NCBI RefSeq assembly: GCF_030816915.1
Contig: NZ_JAUSYN010000002.1
Coordinates: forward strand, 434,001 to 498,000
Length of the DNA stretch: 64,000 nt
Direction of reading: 5' to 3'
From: Streptomyces sp. B3I8
GTDB taxonomy: Bacteria; Actinomycetota; Actinomycetes; Streptomycetales; Streptomycetaceae
Part shown: positions 43,451-52,492 of the stretch, piece after piece
How positions within the stretch are numbered: position 1 is the first letter of the stretch
Layout: each line of letters opens with the position of its first letter
Translations under genes and position numbers: made by a program
Notes under the pieces: model-generated
What the model was told of the DNA's origin: nothing
Seen by the model: the letters and a program-made list of their open reading frames with translations, nothing else
Databases searched by the model: none

Positions 43451-44116
43451 CGCGCCTGGCCGCCCCGCGCACGCAGCCAGGTCGGGCGCCGATCCCCGCC
43501 AGCCGGGTCGAGGTCCTCGATGCCGGCAGGGCGGCCGCGGTTCGACGGCGCCGTGCCGACAGCGAACAGTGCCGACAGCGGGTCCTTAACGTGCTGGCCG
43601 CGATGCGCAAGAGCCGCCAGGCCCTCTCCGACGCGGAGATCACCCAGCGGGCCGCCGTCAACCCGCAGTACCTTCAGCGTCACCGGGACCTCAAAGCGGA
43701 AGCCGAGGCCGTCCGCGCCCACCTCGCCCAAGACGGGCCGCGGGCGGCGGCAGCAGCGACCGCCCGCAAGGAGGCGGCCCTCGAAATCGAGAACCGCATG
43801 CTCCTTGAACAGAACGCCGCCCTGCAACTGACCCTTCGCGACGTCCAGAACGAGCTGCGCACGCTACGCGCCCACGAACTGGGCGCCCCGCCTCCGCGAC
43901 GGCCTGGAAGTCCGCCCGCTGCGCGACAGGGAGATTCAGGAACTGCGCGAGCAACGAGACGCAGCACTCGCGGCCCGTCGCCAAGCAGAGACCGCCCCGC
44001 AGGCACTCCGCAACGTCAACCAGCGGCTGATGGTCGAGAACAGCCGGCTGATCACCACAGATGGTTCGGAACCAACGCGGGCAGCCGCCGTCCCCCGCAA
44101 ACCGCCCGGCCCTTGA
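43447..44116 (+). pseudogene. DUF6262 / Tn554 TnpC-like protein, frameshifted
   Basis: The first frame gives CRQRVLNVLAAMRKSRQALSDAEITQRAAVNPQYLQRHRDLKAEAEAVRAH and a coiled coil, the pattern of the small helper protein of Tn554-like elements. Near 43880-43900 the coding continues in the next frame (RLRDGLEVRPLRDREIQEL to ENSRLITTDGSEPTRAA) and ends at a TGA at 44114-44116. One base gained or two lost would explain it. The original frame reads on into low-complexity sequence. Non-functional or sequencing error; decay is favoured by the truncated partner. Confidence 0.65.
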
Positions 44117-44272
44117 GAAGCCGGTCTTCACATCGCGGGGATCTTCCTCTGGTCTGCCTGCTGATCCGAACGAGACCCTAGGGGCATGGGGTGACCACTG
44201 GGCGCGCCAGTTGATCAGCTTTGTCGTGCCGACCTACCGGTCACATGCCTGCCAAGCGCTGTCGGAGATCGT

Positions 44273-44872
44273 CTACATACGCGTCCGCCACTTCAACGGG
44301 TCCCTGCCAGGGGGGCCTTGATCGTAGATTCCCAGCCTCTCGGTGGGGACGGCTTCGCCTGGAAGCTCCACTGTTTGAAAGGTCCAGAACTGGTTCTCGC
44401 CGGCGCGGTCTGCCAGGCCGACCCGGTGCTTGTGACCGTCCCAGAGCACGGTGACGAATTTGTCGCTGCGTGGTGCCGGCCAGATCCTTCCGTCGCCGGC
44501 CTCCCATTGGGTCTGACCCTTCTGGCCCCAGCCGATCAGGCCCAGGTCGTCCGGACCGTACGTGATGGTGCTCTCGTTCCTGGGCCCGGCGTGGAGGGTG
44601 TACGCGGAGCGGATGTCCCTGTTGGCGTTGACCAGACACCAGGCTTCATCGAACGAGCGTCTCTCCCTGTCGTCGAAGAACCAGACCTCACCCCTCGTGT
44701 TCTTCACGGGGCCGACGGCCAGGTGCTGGTCATTCGTGTGGCTGTAGGAGCCTCCTCCTGCCATGTGACTGGCATCCACGTAGGTGGTGCCCCCGGACGC
44801 GGCGGACAGGCACACCCCGGTCTGCCTGTTGATGATGCGGAAGAACTTAGCTGTCGGAAATCCGTACCCCAT
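44273..44872 (-). CDS. Lectin-like (ricin-type beta-trefoil-like) protein, 199 residues
   Basis: The ORF starts MGYGFPTAKFFRIINRQTGVCLSAASGG after AGGAG five bases upstream, with a -10-like TAGATAAT just before that. Tryptophan-rich segments recur (RGEVWFFDDRERRSFDEAWCLVN, GLIGWGQKGQTQWEAGDGRIW, ENQFWTFQTVELPGE), suggesting three repeats of a beta-trefoil. There is no signal peptide. It lies in a lower-GC accessory island and does not resemble its neighbours in codon use. The family assignment is tentative. Confidence 0.6.
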   Translation of the reverse strand: MGYGFPTAKFFRIINRQTGVCLSAASGGTTYVDASHMAGGGSYSHTNDQHLAVGPVKNTRGEVWFFDDRERRSFDEAWCLVNANRDIRSAYTLHAGPRNESTITYGPDDLGLIGWGQKGQTQWEAGDGRIWPAPRSDKFVTVLWDGHKHRVGLADRAGENQFWTFQTVELPGEAVPTERLGIYDQGPPGRDPLKWRTRM

Positions 44873-44988
44873 GCCACTCCTAGTGATTATCTAGTAGCTC
44901 TAAGTAACTGTTGGATGGTAGCAAGCATCCTCGCCGCTGCGCTCCGCATCCAGGCGGAGCGGTAGGCCCCGCGAGGCGGGGGGTCATC

Positions 44989-45228
44989 ATGAGCCGGAGT
45001 AACCTGGCCACCGGTCCGGCTCCGCGCCCGAGCCTGCGCGAGTACGGCGACGTCGCCGGCCCGCACACCCAGCTCACCTTCGCCGGCGCCCTGGCACACC
45101 AGCTCACCACCCCGGCCGGAGTCCTCGGCTTCACCCCCCACAAGCAGTGCGGTCCCACGATGCGGCAAGTCACTCGCCGCCGTGCTGACCGCACGCGGCC
45201 CCCGGTGTCCGGCTCTCGGTCGGCATGA
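44989..45228 (+). CDS. Short hypothetical ORF in the accessory island
   Basis: The 79-residue ORF starts MSRSNLATGPAPRPSLREYGDVAGPHTQLTFAGALAHQ after a GGCGGGG stretch. Nothing known is recognised. It lies between the lectin-like gene and the terpene synthase remnant and may itself be a fragment of a larger lost gene. The surrounding gaps (44873-44988 and 45229-45257) hold nothing else I can support. Confidence 0.3.
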   Translation: MSRSNLATGPAPRPSLREYGDVAGPHTQLTFAGALAHQLTTPAGVLGFTPHKQCGPTMRQVTRRRADRTRPPVSGSRSA

Positions 45229-45257
45229 CCATCACCGAACAGATCCACCAGGCGGTG

Positions 45258-45768
45258 CTACAGGGCGCCGCCTCGGCTCTGCGCGGTGGGCGTGATGAGA
45301 GGTCGGGCCTGGGGGGAATACCGTCCGGCAGTGCGATGCCAATCGCAATTTCCGCGGATCATGGTGCGCATCACGTCTGTGTACGCGTGGACAGCGGTGC
45401 GTTCGGATGCCGTGAGGTCCAGGCTGCTACACAGGGCCGGGATCTGGCGGTCGTGGTGGAGGAAGCGCTGTACGGCGGTGTCCGCCTCTTGGATGATCTG
45501 GGTGATGGCCTGCGTTCTTGGGAGGTTCTGCTCGCGCATGCGGCCAGCCCATCAGGTCGTAGGTGAGATGGAGGTCTTCGGCCCCGATGTCGGGGTAGAA
45601 GTAGGCGGCGAGGTCCGCCACGTGCGAGGACAGGTACCGTCCGGCCGCCTCGTCGCCGGTTACCGCTCCCCGGTTGCGGGCCCAGTCCAGGTTGCACTCA
45701 CGTGCCGCCGCCAGGTGCGGGTTCACCCGGACCGGGAAGGGCACCGAGAATTCCATATCTCGCGGCAT
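45258..45768 (-). pseudogene. Class I terpene synthase with an internal deletion
   Basis: The N-terminal part (MPRDMEFSVPFPVRVNPHLAA to DLHLTYDLMGW) matches bacterial sesquiterpene cyclases up to the strand before the metal-binding site. After a junction near 45540 a different frame gives RTQAITQIIQEADTAVQRFLHH and YTDVMRTMIRGNCDWHRTAGRYS, the C-terminal helices of the same family. The DDxx(D/E) and NSE magnesium-binding motifs and ~200 residues between are gone, so it cannot be active. It lies downstream of a P450 gene, the usual partner. Confidence 0.75.
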
Positions 45769-45914
45769 GGTTCCTCGCAATGGGGCTGTCCGGCATTTCC
45801 GGCTCGGATACGCCGTGGTTGTAAAAGGTCTTCAATCCCGCTCGGAAAGTCCGATGAGATGCGCCGGTCGGTGCTGTGGTGGCGGGGACCGACCTCACGG
45901 GATGGCAGCACCCT

Positions 45915-47335
45915 TCAGCGCAGTGCGCCGGGTGTCCGTTCAGTGATGTGCATCAGGAGGCGTTTGGGGCGAAGCGTTGCGCTGCCGAGCTGGGGTCGGC
46001 TGTCGGTTCCGGCGGCGGGGTGGAGTTCCCAACGTGCGGTGATGGTGGCCAGGGCCAGGGCAGATTCGGTGAGGCCGAAGTGGTCGCCGATGCACTTGCG
46101 TGCGCCGCCGCCGAAGGAAAAGAAGGCGTCGCGCGGCCCGGTGCCGGCCGGGGCCGTGGTCCATCTGTCCGGGTGGAAGCGCTCCGCGTCGGGGTATGTG
46201 TCGGGGCGGTGGTGGATGAGGTAGGGGCTGTACACGATCGTGGTGCCGGCCGCGATCACATGGTCACCGAGTCGGGTGTCGTGGGTGGTGATCCGGGTGC
46301 TGAGCGGGACCGGAGGGTACAGGCGCAGGGTCTCCCGGACGATGCTGGCGGTCAGAGGCAGTTGGGGGGAGGTCGTCGTAGGCGGCGGGTCGCCCGGCGA
46401 GGACGGCGTCGGCTTCCGCGCGCAGGCGTTGTTCAACGTCTGCGTGGCGAGACAGCAGATGCAGGGCCCAGGCGAGGGTGGTAGCAGTGGTCTCAACACT
46501 GGCAACGAAGAACGAAACAGCCTGGTCGATCAGTTCAGTGTCCGACGGTCCTGGTTCATCGCCGGCTGCGTCTTCGGCGCCCATCAGGAGGGACAGAAGA
46601 TCCTCACCGCCGCCGTTGTCCCGGCCCGGGGCGGCGAGGCGGTCGGTGACCGCAGTGGTGACGGTGCGCCGAAGGCGGCTACTCGCCCGCTGGTAGCGGC
46701 GGTGGGCAGCCGGTCCAGGGCCGCCGGCAGGAACATACGCCGGAAAATCCCGGTGACCACCACCCTCAGATCGTCCGACACGCGGGCCATGGCCTGCGGG
46801 CTCACTGATGTGCTGAACATGGTCGCGAGCAGGACTCTCGCAGTGATCTTCTCCATCTCGGCCGGTATGTCGACGACCTGGCCATCGCGCCAGGCCCCGG
46901 TGACCGCGGCGATCTGCCGGGTCATGACCTCGGCCTGCGCGGCCCGATGGCCCGGGTGGAAGGCGGGCTGCGTCAGTCGCCGCTGCCGCCGGTGCTGATC
47001 GTGCGGGCAGGTCAGCACGCTGTTGCCAAGGACTTCCCGGTTCGGTCGTAGAGGCTGCCTCCCTTGTCGAACACCTGATCACTGACCAGCATGTGCCGGG
47101 TGAGCTCAGGGTCGCAGACCACGATCGCGCGGTGCGGACCGATCCGGACCCGTACGAGATCTCCCTGGGCGGGTAAAGCCTTGAGGAACCTCAGAGGATC
47201 ACGAACCAGCGCGAGGGCATGGCCGACCAGCGGCCATACTCCGGGAGCCTCGGGAAGGGAATCCGTCCTGACCACAGGCCTCTCCCTCCGCAGCGGGCGA
47301 CTCGACATCAGCAGCGAGGAAACGCCCTTCAGCAA
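45915..47335 (-). pseudogene. Cytochrome P450 (terpene-oxidase-like) with three frameshifts
   Basis: Coding is traceable through four frames in correct order: PLVGHALALVRDPLRFLKAL, then RRQRRLTQPAFHPGHRA, then SFFVASVETTATTLAWALHLL (I helix) and finally ETLRLYPPVPLSTR (ExxR) with FFSFGGGARKCIGDHFGL (heme cysteine). Shifts occur near 47030, 46700 and 46370. All key residues survive but no frame is complete. The best resemblance is to P450s paired with sesquiterpene cyclases, which fits the cyclase remnant just downstream. Confidence 0.78.
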
Positions 47336-47717
47336 ACGTCACGTAAGGCAAATGCTGACGTACAGAACGTCATATCTCAACGGTGCAACCGAGGCTGACG
47401 TGGCCGTGAGACTTGGCGCCGGGGCGTACGCCTGATGACGGGCAGTCTCGGGCTGCAACAACGGCGGCGCTGCGGGAACACCACCCCGCGGCGCCGCGGC
47501 CGCGTCAGGTCAACTCACCCCCGTGTCCCGGTCAGGTTCCCCGCAGCTGCCCGAAATCGGAGTTCGACCGGAGACCTTCCCAGTCCGTCGACGCATCAAC
47601 TCACAGGTTGCCCGCGATCTGAGCTGCGACGATGGCCACGTCCGGTGCACAGAAGGAGCCGCACCCTGGAACACCGCAGCACACCCCGAGCGCGCCGCGC
47701 GCGCTCCCGGACGCGGT
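47336..47717. other. Intergenic region without a supported gene
   Basis: These 382 bases separate the P450 remnant from the oxidoreductase gene. Short ORFs exist in several frames but show no motif, ribosome site or codon pattern that sets them apart. It probably marks the right edge of the accessory island. No tRNA or direct repeat typical of an attachment site was seen. Confidence 0.5.
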
Positions 47718-49346
47718 TCAGTCCGCCCGCTCGATCGTTCCCTTGCGGTTGCGCCGGGTCAGTACGCGTTCGACGCGGGCCAGCGGCGGGGAGGAGTGCC
47801 GGCGCAGCGCCGCGCGCGCGGCGTTCGCGCCCGGGGCGCCGTGCACCCCGCCCCCCGGGTGGGCGCTCGCGGAGGCCAGATACAGCCGTCCGACCGGGGT
47901 CTCCGCGCGGCCCGAGCCGGGAATCGGGCGGAAGAAGAGCTGCTGGTGCATGGCGGTGGTGCCGCCGTTGATGGCGCCGTCCTGGAGGTTGGCGTCCATC
48001 GACTGCAGGGTCGGCGGGGCCAGGATGCGCCGGGCGCGGATCAGGGAACGGAACCCGGGGGCGAACCGCTCCACGTGGCGTTCGACGCGGTCCGCCATGA
48101 TCCGCTGCTCCCTGTCGTCCCAGGCGCCCGTCAAGCCCTCGTCGCCCGCGTCGCCCGTGACCAGGTGCGGTACATGGGTGTAGGCCCAGGCGGACTCGGT
48201 GCCCTCGGGTGAGCGCGGCGGATCGCTGGTCGTCATCTGGCCGAACACGGTGAACGGCCGGTCCGGGACGAGCTTCCGGGCGATCTGGGCGGCGAACCGG
48301 GTCAACTCGTCGACGCCGTCCGCGAGATGCACGGTGCCCGCAAGGGACGCCGCCTCCTGCGCCCAGGGCACGGGGCCGTCCAGCGCCCAGTCGACCTTGA
48401 AGGTGGCGAAGTCCCACTGGAACCGCCGCAGGTCGTCCATGAGCTGGGCGGGCAGGTGCTCGGGCTCCACCAGCCCGCCGTAGAGCGCGGGCGCCGGCAC
48501 GTCGGCCAGTACGGCATGGCGGGCCGCCACCGTCTCCCCGCCGGCCGTCCGCACCGCGACCGCCCGGCCGCCACGGACGACGATCCGTTCGGCGCGTTCC
48601 CCGCACCTGAGGGTGCCGCCGCGCTCGCGCAGTCTGCGCACCAGTGCTTCGGTGAGGGCGCCCGAGCCGCCGGACGGCACCGGGAAGCCGTACGTCTGCC
48701 CGAGCATCGTCATCAGCCAGCCGAAGCCGCCGCTGCCCGCGGACTCGGGGGCGAGGTCGGCGTGCAGGGCGTTGCCCGCCAGCAGCAGCCGTCCGCCCTC
48801 GCCGCGGAACTCCTCCTCCCCCAGCCGGCGCACCGGCAGCACCAGGGAGCGGGCCAGCCGCAGGCCGCCCGCGGCGCGCAGCCGCAGCGCGAGCCTGGCG
48901 CCCGCGCGCACCGGCGGGAACGGGGTGAACAGGGCGTCCAGCAGGTCGGGGCGGACGTGCTCCCACACCGAGTGCAGCTCGCGCCATGAGTCCCCGTCGC
49001 CGTCGGCGAAGGTGTCCAGGGAGGTGGCGGTGTCGTCGACGTCGCGGCCCAGCACCGCGCACCTGCCGTCGCTGCGGGGGTGGGCCAGCACCCGGGGCGC
49101 GTGGGCCCAGCGCAGCCCGTACCGCTCCAGCTCCAGCCCCCCGATGGCCGGTGAGGCGGCGGCCAGCGGGTAGAACGAGCTGAACAGGTCGTTGACGAAG
49201 TCGGGGTGCACGCCTCTGTCGTGGCGCACGGCGCCGCCGGGCTCGTCCTGCTCCTCCAGAACCTCCACGCTCCAGCCGGCGTCGGCGAGGAGATTGGCGG
49301 CGACCAGCCCGTTGGGGCCCGCGCCGATCACCACAGCGTCGGGCAC
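47718..49346 (-). CDS. Phytoene-dehydrogenase-like FAD oxidoreductase
   Basis: The 542-residue protein has the dinucleotide motif AVVIGAGPNGLVAANLLADAG at the N-terminus, an E-rich FAD ribose loop (EVLEEQDEPGGAV), GFPVPSGGSGALTEALVRRL in the middle and LYLASASAHPGGGVHGAPGANAA at the C-terminus, as in CrtI/RetSat-type enzymes. It should oxidise or isomerise a hydrophobic substrate. The GTG start lies 70 bases after the SRPBCC gene, and an SDR gene precedes that, suggesting one pathway. Confidence 0.88.
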   Translation of the reverse strand: MPDAVVIGAGPNGLVAANLLADAGWSVEVLEEQDEPGGAVRHDRGVHPDFVNDLFSSFYPLAAASPAIGGLELERYGLRWAHAPRVLAHPRSDGRCAVLGRDVDDTATSLDTFADGDGDSWRELHSVWEHVRPDLLDALFTPFPPVRAGARLALRLRAAGGLRLARSLVLPVRRLGEEEFRGEGGRLLLAGNALHADLAPESAGSGGFGWLMTMLGQTYGFPVPSGGSGALTEALVRRLRERGGTLRCGERAERIVVRGGRAVAVRTAGGETVAARHAVLADVPAPALYGGLVEPEHLPAQLMDDLRRFQWDFATFKVDWALDGPVPWAQEAASLAGTVHLADGVDELTRFAAQIARKLVPDRPFTVFGQMTTSDPPRSPEGTESAWAYTHVPHLVTGDAGDEGLTGAWDDREQRIMADRVERHVERFAPGFRSLIRARRILAPPTLQSMDANLQDGAINGGTTAMHQQLFFRPIPGSGRAETPVGRLYLASASAHPGGGVHGAPGANAARAALRRHSSPPLARVERVLTRRNRKGTIERAD

Positions 49347-49416
49347 GACCGCCTCCTCGTCCGCGCCGTCGCGCGGCTCGTCGTCCGGCTCGTCGCCGGG
49401 TTCGTCGCTGTACGGG

Positions 49417-49893
49417 TCATGAGATCGCCGGCTTGACGACGCGGGTGCCGTCGATCGCGTCGCCGGTCTCCTCGCAGACCTTCGCCAGCCTGGCCAGCAT
49501 CGCGCGGTGGCGGAGCTGGATGACCGTCTCCACGGCCATGTTGTGCACCGCCCGGCCGGCGCCCCGCAGGGGGTGCTCGTCGACGATCACCAGGGTGTAC
49601 TCGCCCCAGGAGCGCAGCTCGATGGCGATGCGGGCGGTGCCCAGCGGCCCGGCGTGCGCCTCCAGTTCCAGGACGCTGCCCTCGACGCACCGCCGTACGA
49701 CCGTCTCGTTGTGGAACGTCAGCGGGCCGAGGCGGACCTCGTACCCGATGGCGGAGTCCAGTTCGGGCCAGTCACCGCGCACGGGCGTGGAGGACGACGT
49801 CCCGACGACCCAGTCGGCGTACCGGGTGCCGTCGGCCAGTACGGTCCAGACGTTCTCGGGGGCGGTTTCGATCAGCCGGTGGCGTACGGCCAC
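49417..49893 (-). CDS. SRPBCC-family (polyketide-cyclase/START-like) protein
   Basis: GGAGG five bases upstream favours the GTG at 49893, giving 158 residues starting MAVRHRLIETAPENVWTVLADGTRYADWVVGTSS. This is the SRPBCC pattern: a strand, a helix with a conserved W-x-x-L/V, then strands forming a hydrophobic cavity. It continues IELRSWGEYTLVIVDEHPLRG. Such proteins bind or cyclise hydrophobic ligands. It is encoded between an SDR and a phytoene-dehydrogenase-like enzyme, consistent with one lipid or polyketide-like pathway. Confidence 0.83.
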   Translation of the reverse strand: MAVRHRLIETAPENVWTVLADGTRYADWVVGTSSSTPVRGDWPELDSAIGYEVRLGPLTFHNETVVRRCVEGSVLELEAHAGPLGTARIAIELRSWGEYTLVIVDEHPLRGAGRAVHNMAVETVIQLRHRAMLARLAKVCEETGDAIDGTRVVKPAIS

Positions 49894-50006
49894 GGACACC
49901 TCCGCCGGGCTCGGGTGTGCTGGTGGCACACGGTGGTCGGGGGGCGGGTTCCCGCGCGGCCGTCGTTGAACCACGCGGGGTGCGCAGGGCCGCGGGGGGC
50001 GTGGTG

Positions 50007-50879
50007 TCACTCGGTCGCGGCGCGGTCGGCGCGGCCGCCGCCGCCCAGCGGGCCGGTGGGGCGTACGTCCTCGTGGGCGGCGGTCCGGGGCAGTTGCCGG
50101 CGCGTGGCGCGGAGCACGACCGGGGGTAGCGCCCCGCGTACCAGTTGCACCGCGCGCAGCCACCTCGGTACGTACACGGCGGTGCGCCGGCGTTCGACGG
50201 CGTCGGCCAGGCGGACGGCGACCCCGGGGGCCGACGAGATCCGGTGGGCCGGCGGCGGCATGTGGGCGCGCAGTTCGCGCAGGGCGGCGTGCCGCTCGCC
50301 GTCCCGGATCATGTCGGTGTCGGTCCAGCCCAGGTAGGCGATGCCCACCGCCACGCCGTGGTGGGCCAGTTCGGCGCGCAGGGAGTGTGCGAGGGCCTCG
50401 ACGCCGGCCTTGGAGGAGCAGTAGGCGCTCATCATGGGGGCCGCGCCGATCGAGGCCAGCGAGCCGATCTGGAGGTGGTAGCCGGCGGTGCGCAGCAGAT
50501 CGGGGAGGAAGGCGTGGGCGGTGTGGGCGCTGCCGGTGAGGTTGACGTCGATGATGCGCCGCCATTGGGCGGGGTCGGTGTCGACGAAGGCCCCTGCCTC
50601 GGCGACGGCGGCGTTGGCTACGACGGCGGAGGGCGGGCCGAGGCGGCGCCGGATCTCCTCGGCGGCCGCCTCCAGGGACGCGAGGTCGGTGACGTCCACC
50701 TCGCGGGCGAGGGCGGGGGTGGGCAGTTCGGCGGCCAGCCGTTGCAGTGCGTCTCCCTCGTGGCCGAGGAGTGCGAGGCGCGCGCCGCGGCGGGCGAGCT
50801 CGCGGGCGAGCTCGGCGCCGATGCCGCGGGCGGCGCCGGTCACCACGACCGTGCGGTCGGTGAGGGGGCTGTGTGCCAC
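50007..50879 (-). CDS. Short-chain dehydrogenase/reductase
   Basis: The 290-residue protein has the cofactor loop TGAARGIG (14-21), VANAAVAEAG in place of NNAG, Ser140 (LQIGSLAS) and the catalytic pair Tyr153/Lys157 (SAYCSSK). Its C-terminal extension (residues ~250-290) is Arg-rich. A GGGAG site precedes the GTG. It is the promoter-proximal gene of the SDR-SRPBCC-oxidoreductase run. The substrate is unknown. Confidence 0.9.
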   Translation of the reverse strand: MAHSPLTDRTVVVTGAARGIGAELARELARRGARLALLGHEGDALQRLAAELPTPALAREVDVTDLASLEAAAEEIRRRLGPPSAVVANAAVAEAGAFVDTDPAQWRRIIDVNLTGSAHTAHAFLPDLLRTAGYHLQIGSLASIGAAPMMSAYCSSKAGVEALAHSLRAELAHHGVAVGIAYLGWTDTDMIRDGERHAALRELRAHMPPPAHRISSAPGVAVRLADAVERRRTAVYVPRWLRAVQLVRGALPPVVLRATRRQLPRTAAHEDVRPTGPLGGGGRADRAATE

Positions 50880-51007
50880 GGTGTCTCCCGGAGGGCCGGT
50901 GTCATCGGCCCTCCGGGTGTCCGGGTACGGCGAGGGGTAACCGGGGGTGGGGGTGGAGGTCGTCGGCGGGGGCGCTTTTCCCCGCCCCCGCCGCCCCTGC
51001 CCCTCCC

Positions 51008-51034
51008 GGGTCCGGGGGCTCCGCCCCCGGACCC
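51008..51034. terminator. Perfect 12-bp hairpin with TCC loop
   Basis: GGGTCCGGGGGC (51008-51019) pairs with 51023-51034. It lies ~97 bases after the stop of the minus-strand gene ending at 51131 and upstream of the SDR gene, so it can terminate that gene's transcript. It shares the GCTCCGC apex with other terminators here. Confidence 0.8.
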
Positions 51035-51130
51035 CCGAAGGTGCGACCCGCGGACCTGCGGACTCCCGCTCCGCGGTGGATGCCGGTGGAACTGGTGCGC
51101 CAGGGTCGCGTCGAGCCGGGTGCCCTCACC

Positions 51131-52030
51131 TCACGTGCGGCGCTCCCGGCGCTGCGGGACCGCCGCAGGCGGCGTCGTGAAGCCACCGGGGAGCGGCGCC
51201 CCGGCCGCCGACCGCGGGCCGGGGCGCGGCGTGGCCTGTCGGGGGGCGGCCGGCTGCCGTGCCGGGGGCCGCATCGGAGCGGGCACGTCCACCGACGAGC
51301 GCTCGGCCGATGGGTGTTCCACCGAACGGCGCTCAGCAGCGATCCGCGACGCCGCGGACCGCTCCGTCGCGGACCGCTCCGTCGTGGACCGCCGCGGCGC
51401 GGAGCTCTGCGGCGCGGACCGTTCCGCCCCGGGCCTCTCTTCCCCCGGCCGCTCCACCCCGGACCGCCGCGGCGCGGGCCGCTCCGCCCCAGGCCGCTCC
51501 GCCCCGGGCCGTTCCGCTCCGCTCTGCTCCACCCCTCCCCGCGCCATGATGGGCCGCCGCGGCGCGAGTCGGGCGGTCGGCGGGCCCGTCGGCCTCTGGG
51601 GTTCCGGGGCGGGGTGCGGGGGTGCCGGGGGGCGTGGGGTGGCGCGGGCGACCACCCTCGCGTGGGTCATCAGTGGGGCGCAGCGCTCGCACACCTCCGC
51701 GAGGGTCCAGACGCGTCCCACCGCCGGGTTGTGCCGCAGGACCAGCAGCACCGTGCCGCCGCACAGGACCCTGGTGCCAGGGTGCGCGGAGCACTGCTGC
51801 ACCCGGCACTGGCAGGACGCGTCGCCTCGTACCGTGGCCGCCTTGGCGTGGGCGGCGGCATGGGCCTCGGCGAACCGGCGCAGCGCGGCGACGTCCCGGG
51901 AGCGGGACGGCATCCGGCAGGCGGCGCTGCAGACGACGGAGGCGGAACGGTCGCTGTGACCGGTGACCCGGACGGTCCAGATCCGTCCGGGACGGCGGGC
52001 TGCGGGAACCTCGGAATGTGCGAGTGCCAC
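51131..52030 (-). CDS. Cysteine-rich protein with a Glu-Arg-Pro/Ser repeat tail
   Basis: The GTG start has AAGGAA nine bases upstream and gives 299 residues. The N-terminal ~140 residues hold cysteines in pairs (VVCSAACRM, CQCRVQQCSAH, VCERCAPL), likely metal-binding, and a helix AALRRFAEAHAAAHAKAA. The second half is low-complexity, with repeats such as GAERPGAERPGAERP and SATERSAASR. No membrane segment is seen. The family is not recognised; its role is unknown. Confidence 0.6.
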   Translation of the reverse strand: MALAHSEVPAARRPGRIWTVRVTGHSDRSASVVCSAACRMPSRSRDVAALRRFAEAHAAAHAKAATVRGDASCQCRVQQCSAHPGTRVLCGGTVLLVLRHNPAVGRVWTLAEVCERCAPLMTHARVVARATPRPPAPPHPAPEPQRPTGPPTARLAPRRPIMARGGVEQSGAERPGAERPGAERPAPRRSGVERPGEERPGAERSAPQSSAPRRSTTERSATERSAASRIAAERRSVEHPSAERSSVDVPAPMRPPARQPAAPRQATPRPGPRSAAGAPLPGGFTTPPAAVPQRRERRT

Positions 52031-52492
52031 GGGCGGGATTCCTTCGTGTGCGGGGGGCTGCTGCCGTGTGAGGGCCGGCGCTCCGGTACGGGCGCACACC
52101 TATCCCTACCCGCCCGGACGCCCGTTCCAGCCTCCCGACCCGCCGGGCTGCCGCCCGCCGTCAGGCCCCGTCCGGCGGATCTTCTCGGGCCCGCGATGCC
52201 TGGCACGCGGTCTCGCCGTGCGTCCGAATCCCTCAAGTACGTCCAGTGCGAGGGAGATCCGGGCGTGCGCCGGGAGCACGTGTCCGACGCCGCGGACCGC
52301 TCCCCGGAAATCCGCCGGACGGGCCCTGGCCCCGCAGGGTGAGCACCGCGCCCCACGGGCACCCTGGTTCACACCCGCAACGTGTCGCGGGCGGCTCCCG
52401 CTGTTGCCCCGGCGGCCGTCCTGTGACGTAATCGGATGACCCGCACAGAAGATGTCGGCGGTGCAGTTGCCGCGCCGGAGGGAGCGGCGGAC

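Noticed and set aside
44318-44965. 215-residue plus-strand frame opposite the lectin-like gene
   Set aside because: The minus-strand frame has the ribosome site, a -10-like element and internal repeats; the plus frame has none.
47540-47620. GAGTTCGACC-containing stretch checked as a possible tRNA T-loop or attachment site
   Set aside because: No acceptor, D or anticodon arm could be formed around it and no CCA or direct repeat is present.
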